IMG/VR virus record: IMGVR_UViG_3300010885_025551
Coordinates: 1-21,973 of that record
Length of the DNA stretch: 21,973 bases
Direction: 5' to 3' (one strand)
Source: a virus
Part shown: positions 20,142-21,973 of the stretch, piece by piece
Layout of the letters: each line of letters opens with the position of its first letter
Position numbering within the stretch: the first letter of the stretch is position 1
The notes under the pieces: model-generated
Database searches by the model: none
Seen by the model: the letters and a program-made list of their open reading frames with translations, nothing else
Told to the model about the DNA's origin: nothing
Made by a program: the position numbers and the translations under genes

Positions 20142-20419
20142 TGACACTCACCGAGAACCTAGATGTGTTCTTGGCAGACTTCGGCGTCAGCGTAACTGCT
20201 GGCGCCGTTTCTGGTGTTGGCATCTTGGATATGCCAGGCGAGCTAGTGGCTGATGGCATGATCATCACCACTGACTACAGCCTCAGGTGTGAGGCGTCAA
20301 AGTTTGGAACGTTGGCCTACGGCGCGTCAATCACCGTTGACGGCGCGGCCTACACAATCCGCGAGAATAGACTGATCGAAGATGGTGTGTTCTGTGTGAT
20401 CACGCTGCAAAAGACCTGA
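20141..20419 (+). CDS. Head-tail joining protein, lambda FII-like
   Basis: A 92-residue protein resembling the gpFII-type head-tail attachment family: FLADFGVSVTAG (10-21), ILDMPGELVADG (28-39) and TTDYSLRCEASKFGTLAYGA, then SITVDGAAYTIRENRLIEDG (63-82), with the closing VITLQKT. The pattern of a short beta-barrel with V-D-G-x-x-Y-x-I/V-R fits. It should sit between connector and tail. Its place after capsid and decoration genes agrees with lambda gene order. The assignment is by eye; a small unrelated structural protein is the alternative. Confidence 0.65.
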   Translation: MTLTENLDVFLADFGVSVTAGAVSGVGILDMPGELVADGMIITTDYSLRCEASKFGTLAYGASITVDGAAYTIRENRLIEDGVFCVITLQKT

Positions 20420-20440
20420 CCCTCACCACTGGATCTGATC

Positions 20441-21016
20441 ATGGCTGACCTGGTTGCCGCAGTACGAATCAACAAGCCGGACATTCCAGGCGAGCTGGGT
20501 GATCTGTATTTCCCCGCGTCTCAGGACGTTGCAGGCAATGCCTACCGCTCTACTGCCGCCTTCGTTCGCCCGAGCAACACCACTGCCTACGCCGCTGGCG
20601 ACGTTGTTGGCGCAACTGGCGGATCAGCGATCCACACCCTGACCACGGCAGGGCCTAGCGGCGGATACGTTTTGATCCAGTCAATTTCAATGGCAACGCA
20701 TGACACTTCGGTGCCATCAGGAATGTCGTCATTTAGGGTCCATTTTTACAATGCAAGCCCGACCGCTATTGCAGATAATGCAGCCTTTGATCTTCTGACT
20801 GCGGATCATGGTAAATATCTGGGCTTCGTTGATCTGCCTACGCCGCAAGATTTTGGCAGTTCAATTTACACGCAAACCGACTACGCCGGCAGGCTAATCA
20901 AGCTGGCAGCGGCTAGCACAAGTTTGTTTATTGAGATTGAAACCAAGGGCGCTTTTACGCCTGTGTCTGCTGTGACATTTGATCTGTCTGTAGTTACCCT
21001 AGAGGCTGGCCTGTGA
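20441..21016 (+). CDS. Phage structural protein, conserved hypothetical
   Basis: A 191-residue beta-rich protein. Visible segments: AYAAGDVVGATGGSAIHTLT, TAGPSGGYVLIQSISM, SSFRVHFYNASPTAIADNAA, and YLGFVDLPTPQDFGSSIYTQ. This pattern, with the A-Y-A-A-G-D-V-V-G block, recurs in phage head or tail accessory proteins that lack a defined role. The middle (about 20690-20990) uses more A/T-rich codons than the rest. It is 21 bases from the FII-like gene and ends with a GTGA overlap into the next gene. No enzyme motif; surface or fibre attachment is plausible only. Confidence 0.65.
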   Translation: MADLVAAVRINKPDIPGELGDLYFPASQDVAGNAYRSTAAFVRPSNTTAYAAGDVVGATGGSAIHTLTTAGPSGGYVLIQSISMATHDTSVPSGMSSFRVHFYNASPTAIADNAAFDLLTADHGKYLGFVDLPTPQDFGSSIYTQTDYAGRLIKLAAASTSLFIEIETKGAFTPVSAVTFDLSVVTLEAGL

Positions 21017-21973
21017 GTTTGCTGCTCGTTGCTCAGCGTGCGCTAACCGTCCCTGCCTGGGTTAAGGACTTTCTCTGGCGCCGCGCTCGCGCCGTGCCAT
21101 CGCTTGACCTGCGCTTTGCTGACAACAAGAGCCTGACGGATGCAGTCACTGGGCGGCAGCTGGTGACGTTCACCCGCGCCAGCTCTGGCACGTTTGTGGA
21201 TAGCGCTGGGACGCTGCAGATCGCAGCCACCGATGTGCCTAGGTTCGACCACAACCCCACGACCGGCGAGAGCCTGGGGCTGTTGGTGGAGGAGGCTAGG
21301 ACTAATTTGCTGTTGAACAGCGGCACCCTGTCAACTCAGAGCGCCACTGTTACCGCTGTTGCTCACACCCTGCATTTCACTGGCACCGGCACCATCACGC
21401 TGACAGGGACCAGCACCGCAGGACCTCTGGTGGGCACCGGCACTGGTGAGTCCAACCGGGTAAGCCTGACGTTTACACCAACCGCAGGCAGCCTGACGCT
21501 GACAGTGAGCGGCACTGTTACTAATGCACAGTTAGAAGCCGGAGCGTTCCGAACCTCCTACATCGCCACCGCCGGAGCCACGGCCACCCGCGCCGCAGAT
21601 GTGGCCAGCATCACGGGCAGTGCGTTCAGTTCGTGGTATCGGCAGACGGAAGGCGCTTTCTTTGGAGAGGTGTTTCCAGCCCCGACTTATGTAGCCTTTC
21701 AGGCTGTAGCTACTTCGCACTCAGCTACAAATACTGAAGAATGGCGCCTGTGGAGAACCGGCACTACCACGCAAAATTCGCAAATAACTATAAACAACAT
21801 TACAGAGCTTACCGCAGGAGTTACATTTGCAACTGCAAGCAATGGAAGTTATAAGTTTGCCACTGCGGCTGCTGCTAACAACATGGCTATTGCGTCGTCA
21901 GGCAACCTTGCGAGTGACAATGTAGGGGCAATGGCTCCTTTAACTTCTCTCCGAATAGGCGCTCGCGGCAATA
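21013..21973 (+). CDS. Partial fibre-like structural protein (runs off right edge)
   Basis: Open from GTG 21013 to the window end (at least 320 residues, no stop). The GTG overlaps the previous stop as GTGA. The stretch TRASSGTFVDSAGTLQIAAT, then PRFDHNPTTGESLGLLVEEA and RTNLLLNS (about 54-103), is a signature seen in phage fibre, appendage or receptor-binding proteins, followed by Thr/Gly-rich beta repeats (TGTGTITLTGTSTAGPLVGTG) and RTSYIATAGATATRAADV (180-197), the usual lead-in to a lectin-like domain. The first 200 codons are GC-rich; from about 21660 the sequence becomes AT-rich, suggesting an exchanged host-recognition end. Receptor binding is inference. Confidence 0.75.
   Translation, partial: MSLLLVAQRALTVPAWVKDFLWRRARAVPSLDLRFADNKSLTDAVTGRQLVTFTRASSGTFVDSAGTLQIAATDVPRFDHNPTTGESLGLLVEEARTNLLLNSGTLSTQSATVTAVAHTLHFTGTGTITLTGTSTAGPLVGTGTGESNRVSLTFTPTAGSLTLTVSGTVTNAQLEAGAFRTSYIATAGATATRAADVASITGSAFSSWYRQTEGAFFGEVFPAPTYVAFQAVATSHSATNTEEWRLWRTGTTTQNSQITINNITELTAGVTFATASNGSYKFATAAAANNMAIASSGNLASDNVGAMAPLTSLRIGARGN

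Overview
This window reads as a stretch of a tailed-phage genome, either a free phage or a prophage. It has two divergent blocks: a leftward block of early, recombination and accessory genes (positions 8949 down to 1) and a rightward block of replication, packaging and head genes (9010 to the right edge). The late genes follow a lambda/HK97-like siphovirus or podovirus pattern: Nu1-like small terminase, GpA-like large terminase, gpW-like connector, lambda-type portal, protease plus HK97-fold capsid, decoration-type protein, FII-like head-tail joining protein, and the start of a fibre-like protein. The DNA is GC-rich overall. The small 'MSTDY' proteins with an Ala-Leu-Ala-Gln-Pro-Glu-Pro stretch recall proteins I associate with picocyanobacteria (Synechococcus/Cyanobium) and their phages. 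That is a memory-based hint only. No integrase, tRNA or host gene is visible to settle host or lifestyle.

Leftward block, in transcription order: a TcmP-like protein with methyltransferase-like motifs; a ParB-like domain fused to a three-Cys (Gp37/Gp68, DUF5131-like) protein; an SF2 helicase with a zinc motif; a protein with a NUMOD1-like DNA-binding end; a VRR-NUC nuclease; a second promoter; a RecT-like annealing protein; SSB; four small phage proteins; a further small protein; a SET-domain methyltransferase; a clear Rho-independent terminator; an HNH endonuclease; and, cut by the left edge, a paralogue of the NUMOD1-like protein. Most neighbours overlap by 1 to 4 bases, so they are probably translated in a coupled way.

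The 60-bp divergent region at 8950-9009 carries a plausible promoter and an imperfect palindrome. A 59-residue ribbon-helix-helix protein (9010-9189) sits beside it and probably acts as the switch regulator. Next comes a 717-residue PrimPol/VirE-type primase-helicase. After it lies a 310-bp non-coding region with eleven copies of a 9-bp motif (TTGCYRACC) in both orientations, which I read as the likely phage replication origin. The first three copies also form two mutually exclusive hairpins, the second being a terminator.

The late block starts with two small genes placed unusually ahead of the terminase, then a 186-bp gap with repeated GTTTAAG boxes (possible cos/terminase-binding region), then packaging and head genes. 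The capsid gene is a three-part fusion: a small N-terminal phage domain, an S78-type prohead protease and an HK97-type major capsid domain. The window ends inside a fibre-like gene whose base composition shifts toward AT.
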